Positions 1 to 11,576 of a DNA stretch of 64,000 nt are shown here, one piece after another. The stretch spans positions 1-64,000 of the forward strand of contig JBBHKE010003165.1 in NCBI GenBank assembly GCA_037447655.1, read 5' to 3'. The notes beneath the pieces were generated by a model. That model was not told the DNA's origin. It saw only the letters and a list, made by a program, of their open reading frames with translations, and made no database searches. Each line of letters starts with the position of its first letter. Within the stretch, counting starts at the first letter, position 1. This DNA is from Zygnema cylindricum (taxonomy: Eukaryota > Streptophyta > Zygnematophyceae > Zygnematales > Zygnemataceae). The translations under genes were made by a program, and so were the position numbers.

Positions 1-890
1 TTGACCGTCAAATTTATACTCAACGGTACTTTATTTGTACCAATGTGTACTTCAAACGTACGTTTTTTGACAAAATGACGTAAGTGACTGTGCGCAACCA
101 AAACAGTCACTGTCATGATCAATTCCCTAAACTAATCATAGCATGAAAATGATGTTGAGATATGTGAATTTTTTTCGCAAAACGACAAAGAAAAAATTAC
201 AAGGGGAAAAAAATATCATAAAACTTTAACATAACATAAAGCCTGCGCCTCCTGTAGTAACAGCCGCCAAAATTTCAGGTCGCCTGCTAAATAAATGTTA
301 AACCCCGACGGTTAAAAATGTAACGAGAAGTTAACGGTTAGGGTTATTCTTCATGACGTTTGGGATCGTACGGACCATTTGTACAACAGGGAAAATACAC
401 TGCCTATCGTTATTAAAGTTGATATTTCGGTTGTGACTTTTTTCATTTTTTGGCCATAAATCACAAAACCGTGTGAGCATTACTATAAAAAAAGTGGACT
501 AAGATTTGCCACGTGTCGATGTACTAAATTAGTGCAATCAATTCTAATTTCACACTAAGAAAAATAAGTTTTTAACGCTAATAAGTAATAACGATGGACG
601 GTGTAGTCTTTTTCGAGCTGTCGGTTTGCAAAGGCGATGGCCGGCTAAAAGATACCGGCGAAAACTCAATGATTGCAAAAAAAATAAAATAATAATAATA
701 ATAGTAATAATACAGCGTGACTTGCTATTCTGTTACGCGTGGCAATGTACTTTAACATTTTGAGAAACGTTTGTTCTTGACGCAGCAGAAACCCTAAAAA
801 CTAAATAATAAGCGCTCGAATAGCCAATCAGCGCGTCAAAAAACGTTTTTTCATACAAAATAATAATCAGTACAATACCGTACTGTACTG
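1..890. other. AT-rich intergenic DNA, no gene recognised
   Basis: I see no convincing coding region or RNA gene here. The stretch is AT-rich with short TAA and poly-A runs near 680-710. It ends just before a MITE-type terminus at 891. Confidence 0.5.
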
Positions 891-970
891 TACACCGTGA
901 ATCGTTATTAGCGTATAGTAATTATTAGTGTGAATAAAGAATTAGTGTCATGGATTCTAATTTGTGTATC
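891..970. repeat. Left terminus of the CACCGTGAATCG MITE family (partial)
   Basis: The sequence begins TACACCGTGAATCGTTATT and continues with an AGCGTATAG segment, closely matching the left end of the complete 203-bp copy at 20323-20525. I could not find the matching right end nearby, so this is a truncated or interrupted copy. Other copies occur throughout the window. Confidence 0.55.
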
Positions 971-1175
971 AATCCCATTTTCAAAAAAATGTTTAATTGT
1001 AATTTTTTCATAACGTTGTTTTGGGTATACATGATCCGTCGTCATAATATGTACGTTAAAATAGGTAGAAGTACAAAACCTGACAATCCGTACGACGTCG
1101 CATCCTTCCAACGTAAAAATCCATAATTCTATTTTGGGTTTGCGAATATACAATCTTTGCGGCATTCATAATTAT

Positions 1176-2067
1176 TAGTGTTGTGTATCGGTAAGGATTT
1201 GTCGATAACCGATATGGGCATTTTTCGGGTATCCGATAATCGATATATTGGTACGATATATCGACATCGGTCTTATCGCCGATAAGTAGCCGATAATATC
1301 AGGTACTTATCAGCGATAATGCCGATAACGATAACTATCGGCGATAACTGTAAGGACTGTACAGATAATTGTACGGCATGTACACTCAACTGTACGTCTT
1401 ATTCCCCGGACTTGTACAAGCACAGAAAGTACTGTAGCCGCCATGAGATTTGTACGGATTTGATACGGATCCAGTAAAAACGATTTACCTTTCACATCCG
1501 ACGCCATGGCTTTGTCCTTTTTTTCCTGAGATCCACTGGGACATGACACGTGTCAATCTGTCGACTTTTTTGGCATAAGCTGCCAAAAGAGCAATTCCGG
1601 GATGCCGGCGCTCACGCTGGCCCGTCCGCTCGTGTTTTCTCATTCCAAGTCGTTCGTTCAATTCCGGCGGCGCGCAGAATGTTATTTTGCGTCCGTTGTA
1701 CTTTTGTGTCCGCTGTCTTTTTCCAGTTCCATGTTCACCAGTTTTTTAGTAAAATTACGTACGTCGCCGTAAAAGTTTTGTTGAGTTAACCGGCCAACGT
1801 TTATATGCTGCGCTATCCGTAATAAATTGCAGTTAAGCGGTAACGGAACAGATTTTTATACGTGGCATGCCACGCTATATAAAATCAATAAAATAATACA
1901 GTATGTTATAAAGTACTATTGTATGCATAATATATATTTTTTAAGTTATCGCCGATATGGAATTTGTTGGTCCCAGACCGATATATCGGAATCTCTGACC
2001 GTTCGATAACCGATAACTATTGGTATCGGTGTTATCGCGATAAGTATTTTACCGATACACAACACTA
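1176..2067. mobile_element. hAT-like non-autonomous DNA transposon, 892 bp
   Basis: The element starts TAGTGTTGTGTATCGGTAA and ends with the exact reverse complement, giving a 19-bp perfect terminal inverted repeat. It is flanked on both sides by the 8-bp direct repeat ATAATTAT (1168-1175 and 2068-2075). An 8-bp target duplication with a TAG/CAG-type terminus is the usual hAT signature. Subterminal sequence is rich in CGATAA/TATCGG motifs. There is no transposase ORF, so it would depend on an enzyme supplied elsewhere. A shorter decayed relative lies at 29351-29776. Confidence 0.8.
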
Positions 2068-2075
2068 ATAATTAT

Positions 2076-3214
2076 ACATAAAATAAGTACGAGTAAAAAC
2101 CGTCGAAATGTACGTGTTTATGTACTTTCACTTAAGTTCATTCATGATTCTAATAAGCGTTTGTTTTGCGTGCGGTGAATTGATTAAAGTAAAAAACGTG
2201 CGAGGACAACGTAGGCGAAACGTACATTGTTTTTCGTATAGTCGACTCCATACATTGGGTTGTAAAACGCAGTTACGTTATAACGCTATGTAACCGTACA
2301 ATTTCAATATGTTCATTCAGTTATATGTGTATTGTATAACCAACAAAACTATAACGGAAGGTATTCTATGTGTACGTTTCGTTCCACATAACGTACATTG
2401 AACCCAGTGATTGATTTGTATTTCCTTGTTGTTTGCGGAGAGAACGAACGTTGTGTGACGTTAAATAAGGACCCTTAATCTTAATTAGGTGCTCAGTGGG
2501 TTGCTTTATTAGAGTCAATGCATTGTAATATTGGGACTTAAGACTAAAAAGGATGTGTTTACTTAGATCAAACGTCAAACAAACCTCTTATTAGTATCAC
2601 TGTTAATTCTAATTGAACGTAAAACAAAAATAAAACACATATTAGGATACATGTTAATTCTAATTGGCGGTAATCCAGCGACGAAAGCTGATCATACGTC
2701 GTCGTAAGATTATCATTGGCTGTTGCCGAATACACGTGGCATGTTTATCATCCACGCATTACCAAAGTTGGTCGCGTTTCATAGATGATGTTAGAACAAC
2801 CGATTGCCGGGTAACGACGCCGCATTTTTTCCAATCATCTTTTTGCCGTACAACATGTAAGCCGGAGGTGTTTCCATAGCGCTATGAACATTACACCGAC
2901 GACTTAAGTTTTGAAATATTTTGGCAATTTTGAAGCAAATTCATACGAGATCCCGCTTCTATTCCCGCGTTTTGAAATATCTTTAAATCGAAAGTCGTGT
3001 TAAAATTCAAAATTTGGATTTTAAACAAAAAATTTAAAATGGCAAAGCCCTCCATTATTGCCGCGCAATATCATTTTCACTTGCAGTTCGTGTATTATAT
3101 AAATGTATTTGTGATAATGGCAACAACACTATCGCTACTTCTTCTTCATTTGCTTTGGTTGCCACTTTCTTCCTTTTCGGCTGCTCATACTTCTAATTTT
3201 TAAGGTGATATTAA
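2076..3214. other. Intergenic, no gene recognised
   Basis: Only short open frames without recognisable motifs are present. The two similar phrases near 2600 and 2655 (TTAATTCTAATTG contexts) suggest a small local duplication. The stretch may be the 5' flank of the transposase relic that follows. Confidence 0.35.
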
Positions 3215-3640
3215 GTGTTTGAGAGTATATGGACCCTAAATAGAATTTGGGGCGCCAACCCGGGCAATAACAACAACAATCCCCATAATGCTCAGGTTGA
3301 ACAAGATGAGGAAAATGAGAGGAACGATGAGGAAAACACATTTTCGAACGAGGAAGAGAGTGAGGCGGAAATCGAAACGTCGGTAGTCCTTGCGGCCATT
3401 GTGAAAGGGTTTTTTCCGTCCTCGGCCAATACCAAAGGACGTGTCTCCCACCGTAAAGTTCAACACGTATCGACTAAGGCAACTCGGATGCGAGTAATTC
3501 ACTGGATGCTGAAGGAATGTGAAAATAACGGCTCAGCTGAACTCATTCCAAAGACCATAAGAAAGTTTCCCGAGCATTTTACCGGAGTGTACAGTAAAAG
3601 TAAGCCATTTCAACCAAACGTTCTCCGATTTATTGAATGA
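3215..3640 (+). pseudogene. N-terminal part of a pogo/Tc1-like transposase relic
   Basis: This 141-codon frame has an acidic Asn/Glu-rich beginning and then a helix-turn-helix-like segment containing STKATRMRVIHWML and KTIRKFPEHFTG. From memory, this resembles the N-terminus of a pogo-like DDE transposase group known from oomycetes and algae. The following transposase blocks at 6226-7914 are in the right order. Near 3600 there are GT-containing candidate donors (GTAAGC), so the frame may splice to the block beginning after TTTACAG at 6225. It is too short and separated to be functional as it stands. Confidence 0.5.
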
Positions 3641-3884
3641 TTTCGTTTCCTCCTTCCTTTTGTGTTATTATTCTCATTCACAATGTGTTGTTATAGTTTA
3701 ATTTTGTTGTGCTTTTAAATTATTTGTACAGTGTTATTTTGGAACGTCACCTTTCTCTCTCAAACTACATAGTGACTTCTCACTAACTCTCCATTAGTGC
3801 GTGTTTTTCTATGTTGTCGACTACTATGCATTGTTTTGTTGTTTATTGCTATTATTTTCCAAGTGTCTTGCGATTTCTTTATGG

Positions 3885-4200
3885 TGACAACGTACTAGCG
3901 ATGACGTGTCTTTATCGGGGTGGACGCGACGACATCATGTCGGCGCTTCAGTGATGGATACGACAAAATAATTGAATGGATGAGGATACCTCGTTAGATC
4001 GAAAGTGCGAATGACGGACGAGAGTAGTTCGTCGTTTAGACTAAACCACCGAAGACATTAGTTCAGATAATCCAACGTTGGTATTCTCGAATGTAATTCG
4101 CGGACGACGACGTTGTTACGTCGAACCAATATTGGGAAACTCGAATAAAGTCGAATGCTCGACAACATTCTGTCGTCGCTTGAATGTAGGTTTATAAGTC
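3885..4200. repeat. Cluster of CGACGA/TCGTCG motifs in the transposon relic
   Basis: Short CGACGA, GTCGTC and ACGACG motifs in both orientations are scattered here, for example around 3925-3945, 4105-4120 and 4158-4180. Similar motif clusters recur at 5975-6150, 8274-8310 and 13404-13600. They probably belong to the interior or subterminal regions of the same DNA transposon, but I could not define its ends. Confidence 0.35.
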
Positions 4201-4457
4201 GTAGGGCCAACCGTTCAATTTTCCAAATGTGAATATTGGACTATTTTTACAACAGGACTATATGAGTTAAGGTCTGAGTAAAATAACGTTTTTTAGGTTG
4301 TTTTTGTCCCCTTCAATTGTGTGTTTTCATTTTTTACTCTTAACCAATAGTTTTGTTTTTAAATGGAAGACCGCCAACGACCATTCAAACGAATGCGATG
4401 TGCCATTCATAACCAATTTGGTCCACAATAGATAAATACTATTCCGAGGCGATTCGT

Positions 4458-5737
4458 ATGCTACTAACGGCAACCACGATGGGGGGTGATATACCAGGAG
4501 GGGAAAACTTAGACAAGGAAAGGGGTGGAACCAAAGGAGTGTTGGGGAATAAAGTGGAATCGAAAGAGGGCGGTAGGGAAAGGGTTGGAATGGAGTTAGT
4601 TTTGAGGGAGGGGGAAGAATTGCGTGTTGACATAGATGAGATGTAGGAAACTGAGGCGGTGGGGAGGGAAGGGACGGGTACGGAGAGGGTAATAAGGGGA
4701 AGTGTGTCGGAGGGGGAGTTACCGAGTGAAGGGATTAGAGCGAACGAAAAAGGTGTCCGCGAAGTAAAAGAGGGTAAGGAGGTAGACGAAGAATATGAAC
4801 CCTCGGGAACTGCGTCGGACGAGCCTGTAGAGGAAAGGGAAGAGCCTACAAAAGATGAGGAAGAACCTTAAAAAACCGAATCGTCGAACATTCCGGTCAC
4901 GAAACACGACGACGATCCCTCAACCCCGGACCAGCAATATTCGGAGAGCTCACAGAGACGCATGGAGGAAGAATATGGAGACGAGGACGAGATTGTCGCT
5001 TTTCCACCATCACCAAATCGTGATAAAACTCTCGTGGCAGTACAAGGACCTCAAATTCCGGCCGAGCGTGATGTGGTAATTCGAGAGGAAGAACGAGATT
5101 GGTTTTTCTCGCCTATATCGGAGATGAGGCCATGGATGGCTTCCGACCGACGGCTGCCCATTACATCCCGGTCGAGGATTGGCCGGACTATTGGCGTTAC
5201 GGGGAGGCTTGGCCTATTGACCGGTGGTTGAACCCCGTCCCAAAAATTCTCGACATCCCTCCGGATTTCCCCGCCCACCCAACATGGCTGTACATCGCAT
5301 CATACAACCATGCGTCAAATTTCCCATATATTAGGCGTTTTTAGCCTAATGATGAAGGTTTCGCATAGATTGTACGTCGACCGATTGGATTCGAAATAGA
5401 TGTCCTGGAATTAATCTGACATTATCACCCTTGGTACCCACGGTTATTTACCATTCTACGTCGTGCAATTCGTACTCTGGAGCTAAAAGAATTTTTACAG
5501 GCTCGAAGTACGGTTTTACAACTCTTTCGAAATGTACAAGTGTGGCGTACGTATCTTTGGGAAATTCCGAGGGTCCCACATGTCGATGAGCCCCCTCCAC
5601 CACCGGAAGTAGAACGATTGAGGAATGAAGTTCAAAATCTCAATCGCCATTTGGAGGCTCAAAAAATTGCGATGATAACGGTTCGTCGCCTTATTAATTA
5701 TCTAACTCAAGAGATTGTTGGCATTAGGCGACGTTGA
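4458..5737 (+). pseudogene. Decayed unidentified ORF inside the transposase relic
   Basis: Frames running through 4458-4870 encode a very acidic Gly/Glu-rich region interrupted by stops. The frame from 4962 continues DEDEIVAFPPSPN before losing its reading. A third frame, shared by 5099-5344 and 5540-5737, carries the Trp/Pro-rich PVEDWPDYWRYGEAWPIDRW, then DEPPPPPEVERLRNEVQ and a probable coiled coil to about residue 50. The run of open segments in one direction suggests one former protein now broken by stops and at least one frameshift. I do not recognise the family. It sits between the first and second transposase blocks, so it is either an accessory ORF of the transposon or a cargo gene in an intron. 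Confidence 0.4.
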
Positions 5738-6225
5738 TGGGAGATGACGATGGTCAATTTCGTGGCTTTCATTCGAATGAGAGGTATCCTGATTTAGCCC
5801 TCAGCCTACATTGGGTGCCAGAGTGTTTTGTTGATTTTTTTGAATTTATCATACAAGTGTGAATTTAATATTCTCTCCCCTTTTTTTACCGAATGAATGT
5901 AAATTCCACTTTAAGCCATACATTTGGTTTTGTTGATGTCGGCATTGTGTTTGATAATCCTCTTTACCGCCTTAACGACGAGACAAGGTCGTCGCTAAAG
6001 TGAGGATTTATCATCAGTGGTTGGCAGCTGACTACGTATCAACGGTGTTATGAAAAAAAAAAAAAACTTTCCAGATATAACGACGAGTTTCTATCGTCGT
6101 TGAATCTGCGATAGCCACATTTCGTCGTTGAATATTGTCGTTTCTTTTTAGATTCGTTTCAATTTGTTATACGACTTTCCATTAAAGAAACTCATTAAGT
6201 CTTTTGACATTGTTTGTTATTTACA

Positions 6226-6700
6226 GGGTACCAAATGGCCAAGCGATGGTGGGTAGAGAGGAGGTCCATGCTTGACGAAATACGAGAGACAACCCGAATG
6301 TTCTCTACTTCTAGTTTTGGGACGAGATCGGTGGCGGTTACCAATGCTTTGCCGGGACGATGAAGGAAGGAAGCCGCTTGGGTGACTATTATACACGAGG
6401 GGTTGCTTTCGGATTTTGAATGTTTTAAGAGAGCCGGTATGAAGATGTCCACCTCAATTCTCAGGGACATCGCTAGGGACATAATAAGAGAAAGGAGGAA
6501 GGAGTACGGTACGGAATGGTTCAACAATGACGAGTCCGAAATACATCTAATCATCAATAAATGGTGGGTGCAAAGTCGTCAAGAGAAGCACAACATCATT
6601 GTGCGTGCACAAAAAGAGAAACTACAATGTAGTCCCGAGAAAGAGGAATGTATTGAGCGTACGCCTTCCACATATGCGTTTTGAAGCGGGGGTTTAAATC
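6226..6700 (+). pseudogene. Transposase relic, DNA-binding (Tc5-type HTH) block
   Basis: After a TTTACAG acceptor-like site the frame reads YQMAKRWWVERRSML, then LLSDFECFKRAGMKMS, INKWWVQSRQEKHNI and CSPEKEECIERT. This is the second helix-turn-helix region seen in pogo-like transposases that also carry a DDE domain. The frame is broken by a TGA at 6361-6363, plausibly from a CGA codon. It also shifts by one base near 6676: after the shift it would read VLKRGFKS up to a GTGAAT donor at about 6701. These lesions mark a pseudogene. Confidence 0.65.
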
Positions 6701-6808
6701 CGGTGAATCTCTTTCCATTACAAATAATGTATAATGATGTCTCTTTTTTTTTGTGTTTTATTTTCGTTGTATTCCCTACTTATTGACATATACTAAAAAA
6801 AACTAAGC

Positions 6809-7914
6809 TTGTTTCGGTTTGGCGGCGCATGTATACCAAGAATTTTCAACGAAGACCTCATGGAAAACATGGATGAAACTCACATGATCGTCAACACCAA
6901 TAATGGAAAGACGTTGGGGTTTCGAGGGGATGATGTGGTGAAATACGCCAACGTTGCCGGAGGAGGTGAATCCATGACTCTCATGGTGCGAATCAGTGGA
7001 GGGTTGAAGGCTCGTATCGAGAACCCGATGATAATTTTTGCAAATCATGGCAGAAATTACCCGATACAAGGTTTACTAGACAACGTCCCGAGAGTGATTT
7101 TTATTCCTCATTTAATGTTTTCATAATTTTTTTTGATGTCTTTTTATCTTTGATGAAGGTTTTTGTCTTTGATGAAGGAGGCAAGCAATACAAAATGTTA
7201 ATTTCTTTTCTTTTTTTGTCTATTATATATGTTTGCAGGTGTTTGTTACCGGACCGGTCCGAAGGAGTGGAATGATAAAACGGTGTTCCCACAATGGGTC
7301 GAAGAGGTAAGGTCTTACCAAGGGGATCGAGAAGGACGTCAAAAAATTATTTTTCTGGACAACTGGGTGGTCACAACACCTCCGATGAGTTAGAGTGAGT
7401 TGTAGAGGCCAAAAACACCGTGTTACACTATTTCCCACCTAATGCAACGCATTTTGTTCAGCCGGCAGACTCTTTCGTGATTTTTAAAATCAAGGACGTG
7501 TGGAGTCGCATTTGGGACAATTGGAAGGCGAAAGGAATTGAGACCGGTCAACGGGCTAAACCTTCAAGCCGTGGATGGTCAGGGAAATTGGTTGGACCCG
7601 GTAAAGCATTTTTTTTCAAATTGGCAAGGGACTCTATCCGAGAGGTTAATGTGACGAGGGACAAAAACGGGATGAGTTATTCGAGAAAAACAATGATTCG
7701 ATATAGCTTGTCTTTACGTGACGGAAGGTGGGAAGAAGACATGCTCACACAACATTTGCAAGGAATAATCAACAAATATCGAAACCACTTTGAAGGCGAG
7801 GTTGTAGAACCTCCTTGCCCGAGGGCAAGGGAATTCTTTCAAAATATTGAAGATGCCGACAGTCAACAAGATAGCATTTTCAACGAGGGAGGGATGAACG
7901 GCAACGAGTTTTAA
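6809..7914 (+). pseudogene. Transposase relic, DDE catalytic block (pogo/Tc1-like)
   Basis: The catalytic region is recognisable in order. NMDETHMIVNTNNGK carries the first Asp, TLGFRGDDVVKYANVAGGG and MIIFANHGRNYPIQG follow, then GVCYRTGPKEW after a TTTGCAG acceptor at 7240. LDN near 7357 carries the second acidic residue, and FPPNATHFVQPADSFVI the third. A tail with SYSRKTMIRYSLSLRDGRWEED runs to the stop at 7914. The reading frame shifts at about 7360 within the TGGGTGGTC stretch and meets a TGA at 7396-7398, so the enzyme cannot be made. A short intron at about 7087-7240 is likely. Confidence 0.75.
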
Positions 7915-8365
7915 AGATATTATATAATTGCCTATTTTTTTTTGTTTTTATATATTAGTTTGGGAATGGTGGTTTAATTATAGAGTGGGAAACGCGGTTA
8001 AACTTGTGCAAGATTAATGTAGACAGTTGATAGAGTCCAGTATTCATTGACTTCATAGGATAAAACATATTTCGTATGTGTGTATGGTTTTTTCATAGGA
8101 TAATACAATTTCGGTTTTTATAAAATTATAGTGTCTTGTATATCGTGGAATTTGATGTATTTTTAATTTTTTTTATGTATTTACCTTTAGTTGTTGTTAA
8201 TGTGGTGTTCAAAATTTGAGTATCTTTTTAATATATAATTATATATTTTGTTGCAATGTACATCCTACCCTAATCAGCGACGACTATGTTTCGTCGTTTG
8301 TTCATCATCCTTCTTGGAAATTGATAAATTGTTAGTTTCCTAAACAACATATTCATCGCACGAAG
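7915..8365. other. Downstream part of the transposon relic, AT-rich
   Basis: No gene is visible. The stretch contains the CGACGACTATGTTTCGTCG phrase at 8278-8297, resembling motifs upstream of the transposase, so the DNA transposon probably continues to and beyond the LTR-element insertion site. Confidence 0.4.
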
Positions 8366-8381
8366 TAATGGTTGCCCTTTC

Positions 8382-9690
8382 TGAAATTCTATGGGCTCCA
8401 TTGCCACACAGAATTCGCAGGTCCAAAGGAAGCTAATCTAGATAGTGCCAACTCCAACTTGATATAAACCCAAATGATTGACCCCTTGACAACCAGAACC
8501 CCATTAAAGCTTCACCCCTGTGAAGTAAGACTTTCTGTGTGCTCAGTTCCACCACAGAATGCAAAGTTAGAATATGAGATTTAGACACATTCCCCCACTT
8601 TGAATTTCCCTTAGAAATGCAGCAACCCAGGCAAGCAAAAACTCTGACCGACTACATTCTTATATAGCCTGGACTCCCCTGAGTCCGCAGCAACAAAAAT
8701 CACTGAAATTGGTCAACTGAGTTGATAGTTATGGCTGGCCAAAGTTTGTCATTTATACAAGGTGCTCTCTGGGAGAGTCAGCTACCTACCCGAAATATTC
8801 TAAGTCCTAAACCCCTCTCTAAACCCTCCAGTACTGAGGTACGGACCAATCACATTACTGTATAGTACATAAAGGTACAGATGCTGGTGTTACTTTTGTA
8901 CGATCATCGTACGACATGGCTAAAAAGTCAACAAATGTCCTAACCGGATTCGCTCTTATAATCTCCGGAATTCCTGCCTCCAAATCTTATCTCTCCACGT
9001 GGCGCCAAGTCATGCCCCATCATAAAAATGGTACCGTACAAGAAAGTACAAGTGCCGGAGTACTTTCTGTACGTACATTGTACGATGTCGCCATAGTGCG
9101 ACATTTGTCACTCCCAGATTTGTTTTCTGCTGTTCCGAAAATTCCGTAATCCCGTACGATGTTGCCACGTGTCATCCGGAGTGGCGGCGTCTGCAAACTG
9201 CCAAATTTTCCTTTCCGCGATGTCGGCGCTAACCACGGCCGTCCGATTTACATCGTAATTAAAACGGACCATCGAAATACATGTCTGTACTATTTATTTC
9301 GTCCGGTACTAAAAATACAACTGTTTTTATGCCCTATATACCGTAACCCAGTTAAATGGAAAATCCTACCTATAACTATTTAAATATTTATCAAACCCTA
9401 TACGTACTAGCACTAGTCCTAGGCTAAAGGGACAAAGCTAACGGCTACGGGATGTTTGACGGACGGTAGGTACCAGGATCAATTCCTGGGTCCGTCAAAT
9501 ACCTTTTTGGTAAACATACCTATTATCTATTCCTGTCTCTCTGGAGAGCTTAGGCAGCCATGGCTCTAGCTCCCTCTCCAGCCTTCAGTGACTACAACAA
9601 GTGTGGGGGCTTGCAGAAGGGAGTCAGAGTCAGACTGCCTCTACTCTCTTTCCATCTAGTAAAGACCTAGAAAATACCCAAATATCAACA
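8382..9690 (-). repeat. 3' LTR of the gag-only element
   Basis: This 1309-bp direct repeat matches 11577-12885 along its whole length with only scattered substitutions. TG...CA ends are present in minus-strand orientation. The 77-codon + strand frame at 8916-9149, repeated at 12111-12344, is inside the LTR and shows no protein-family features. Confidence 0.85.
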
Positions 9691-9703
9691 CTCCCCTTAT
9701 TTT
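9691..9703 (-). promoter_or_regulatory. Polypurine tract of the gag-only element
   Basis: On the minus strand AATAAGGGGAG lies directly before the TGTTG start of the 3' LTR, where plus-strand DNA synthesis is primed. The related Copia element has ATAAGAGGAG in the same position at 59280. Confidence 0.65.
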
Positions 9704-9718
9704 CTAGTCTACTTCCTT

Positions 9719-11575
9719 TCAACTCTTACAAACAAAATAATCAAAACACTCCCTCCCCTTTTTCCTTTTTCTTTTTTTTTTCCTTTTATATAACTGAAAA
9801 AAAATGCTCTCGTATTTAAAACAATGCATTAGATGAAATGAAATAATAATTGCATCACACATTTCATTTAGTATCCTACTTATCATAAATCCGAGCAAAG
9901 ATTTTATCCACCTCTTCTCTTTTCTATCCACACTAAATCCACTTTCTCTCTTGCAATTCAAACAACCAGCCCGATCTCCAATCTGCAACACACACCCTGA
10001 GGCTAACCCTTTTACATGCACACCTTCATAAATGTCATCACTCCCTTTAGTGATGTCAAACCCATTACCCCCAAAATATGAACTTTCCTCACTCTCTCCC
10101 ATGGATTTCTTTCCACCCTCACTTTCTAAATTTATTCCCAATAAATGTCTCTCCTCCCCTAAACCTTTCATTAAATATTCCTCTTTTCCCCTATCCTTTA
10201 AGACTCCTTCTAGTTTCACTTCTCCCCTTTCCTTGGAATCCGTTGAAGTCTCCTTTTCCAACCAGTTTTCTGTTTCCAAATTGTCTATAAAATTATCCTC
10301 ATTAATTTTATCTTTCCTGTTTTCACTTATGGATCCTAGATCTGACTTTCTCATTTCTAAGTCATACACTCTACACTCCTCAACATCCTCAAGTACCTCC
10401 TCTCTCTTTACTTCCCTTATACCTCCAAAAGCACAATGTTGCCTTCGTGGAATTTCTGTGTACTTTACTCTCTTCTCCATTCTACCGATATGAAGAAGCT
10501 CCAAGATTTCTTCATCCTCTTTCTCCTCTTCCCCTTCTTCCTCCTCATTCACATACCGACTTCTAAGTTCTTCCAAACTAGGACACTCCTCCATATAGTG
10601 ACCCGGTTTCCTACAAGCGAAGCAAACCCCTTTTTCCAAAGCTCCCCTTTCTTTTCTTCTCCCTTTCTTTCCACCAAAGTTCCGATAAGGTTTACCTTTG
10701 TCTTTCTTCCTCTCATCACGCTTCTGCTCGTCACCGCCGTTCCTCACATCACGCTTCCGCCAGTCTCCACCAGCAGTAAATGTAGTCCCCTTGTCACTTC
10801 CCCTACGAAGCTCCAAAGTGCTTTCCCTCTCAAGAATTATCCCCATAGTAATGCTCCAAGTCCATGAGGATCCATCCATTCCCTGCATACGGTAAATGAT
10901 GTCTTCATACTCATATGGAAGCTTTATGATTAGTGTATTAATCTTTCTCTCCTCAGATTCTACATATCCTGCACTAGCAAGCTCAACATATAACGCAGCA
11001 ATATCATTGCAAAACTCTATCATGCTACCGCCTTTATAAACATAGGCCTCTATTTCGTGTTTTACTAACTGCTGCCTCTGTATAGTCCCACTCTTATAAA
11101 TAAGAATAAGTGTTTCCCAAATTTCCGAAGACTTGGTTAGATTTAAAAGAGTGATAGCTATGGACTTAGACACATATCTAAGTATAAGATGTTTTGCTAT
11201 AGTGTTTTTATATTCCCAAATTTTCCTATCATTTTCTTCAGTTTTTGGTTCAGTTATAACCCCCACAAGTGGAACCGTAGCCGAGAGCCTAGCTCCCCTC
11301 ACCATTGGTGTCCCTTTATCCTTCTCCCCTACTTCCCCTTCCACGGTAATGATTTTCCCTTCACCTTCCGTTGCATCTGAACTCCGGTTGGTTTTTTGGG
11401 CAGCCCCAGATGATTATCCATAGTGAGCTCCTCCAAAGCCCGGTGGCGGACACCTCACTTGTCCCGAAACAATTCCCCATAAGTGCTTCTCGAAAAGCAA
11501 TCCCTCCATCGTAAACTCCCAATAAGTGAAGTCTGTTCCATCGAACATAGGCACCCTAGATGGTGGGCCCATAAC
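9719..11575 (-). pseudogene. Gag polyprotein with one in-frame stop
   Basis: On the minus strand a frame runs from an ATG at 11573 inside the primer site (reading MGPPSRVPMFDGTDFTYWEF) to 9719. It is interrupted once, by a TAA at 11414-11416, and 541 codons remain open after an internal ATG at 11344. The start matches the Copia gag N-terminus (FDG..F..W plus LLFEKHLWGIVSG). A UBN2-like capsid region follows (SSEIWETLILIYKSG, LVKHEIEAYVY), then a basic stretch. The CCHC zinc knuckle CFACRKPGHYMEEC lies at about residues 240-255 of the long frame. The C-terminal half is acidic and Glu/Lys-rich. There is no DSGA protease motif; the sequence diverges just after RRQHCAFGGIRE, where the related element begins its protease. 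Confidence 0.8.
11561..11575 (-). promoter_or_regulatory. Primer binding site matching the anticodon arm of initiator tRNA-Met
   Basis: The minus strand reads GTTATGGGCCCACCA one base after the 5' LTR. This is complementary to TGGTGGGCCCATAAC, which as I recall is the anticodon-stem and loop of plant initiator tRNA-Met (CAT anticodon). Drosophila copia is primed by such a tRNA half-molecule. The usual 3'-end site TGGTATCAGAGCC is absent here. The ATG inside the site is in frame with gag. Confidence 0.65.
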
Positions 11576-11576
11576 T

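Noticed and set aside
8916-9149. 77-codon frame repeated at 12111-12344
   Set aside because: It lies inside the LTR and is conserved only because the two LTRs are nearly identical. It has no protein motif.
10032-10895. Plus-strand frames opposite gag
   Set aside because: They are antisense shadows of the minus-strand gag, Ser/Phe/Leu-rich because gag is Glu/Lys-rich.
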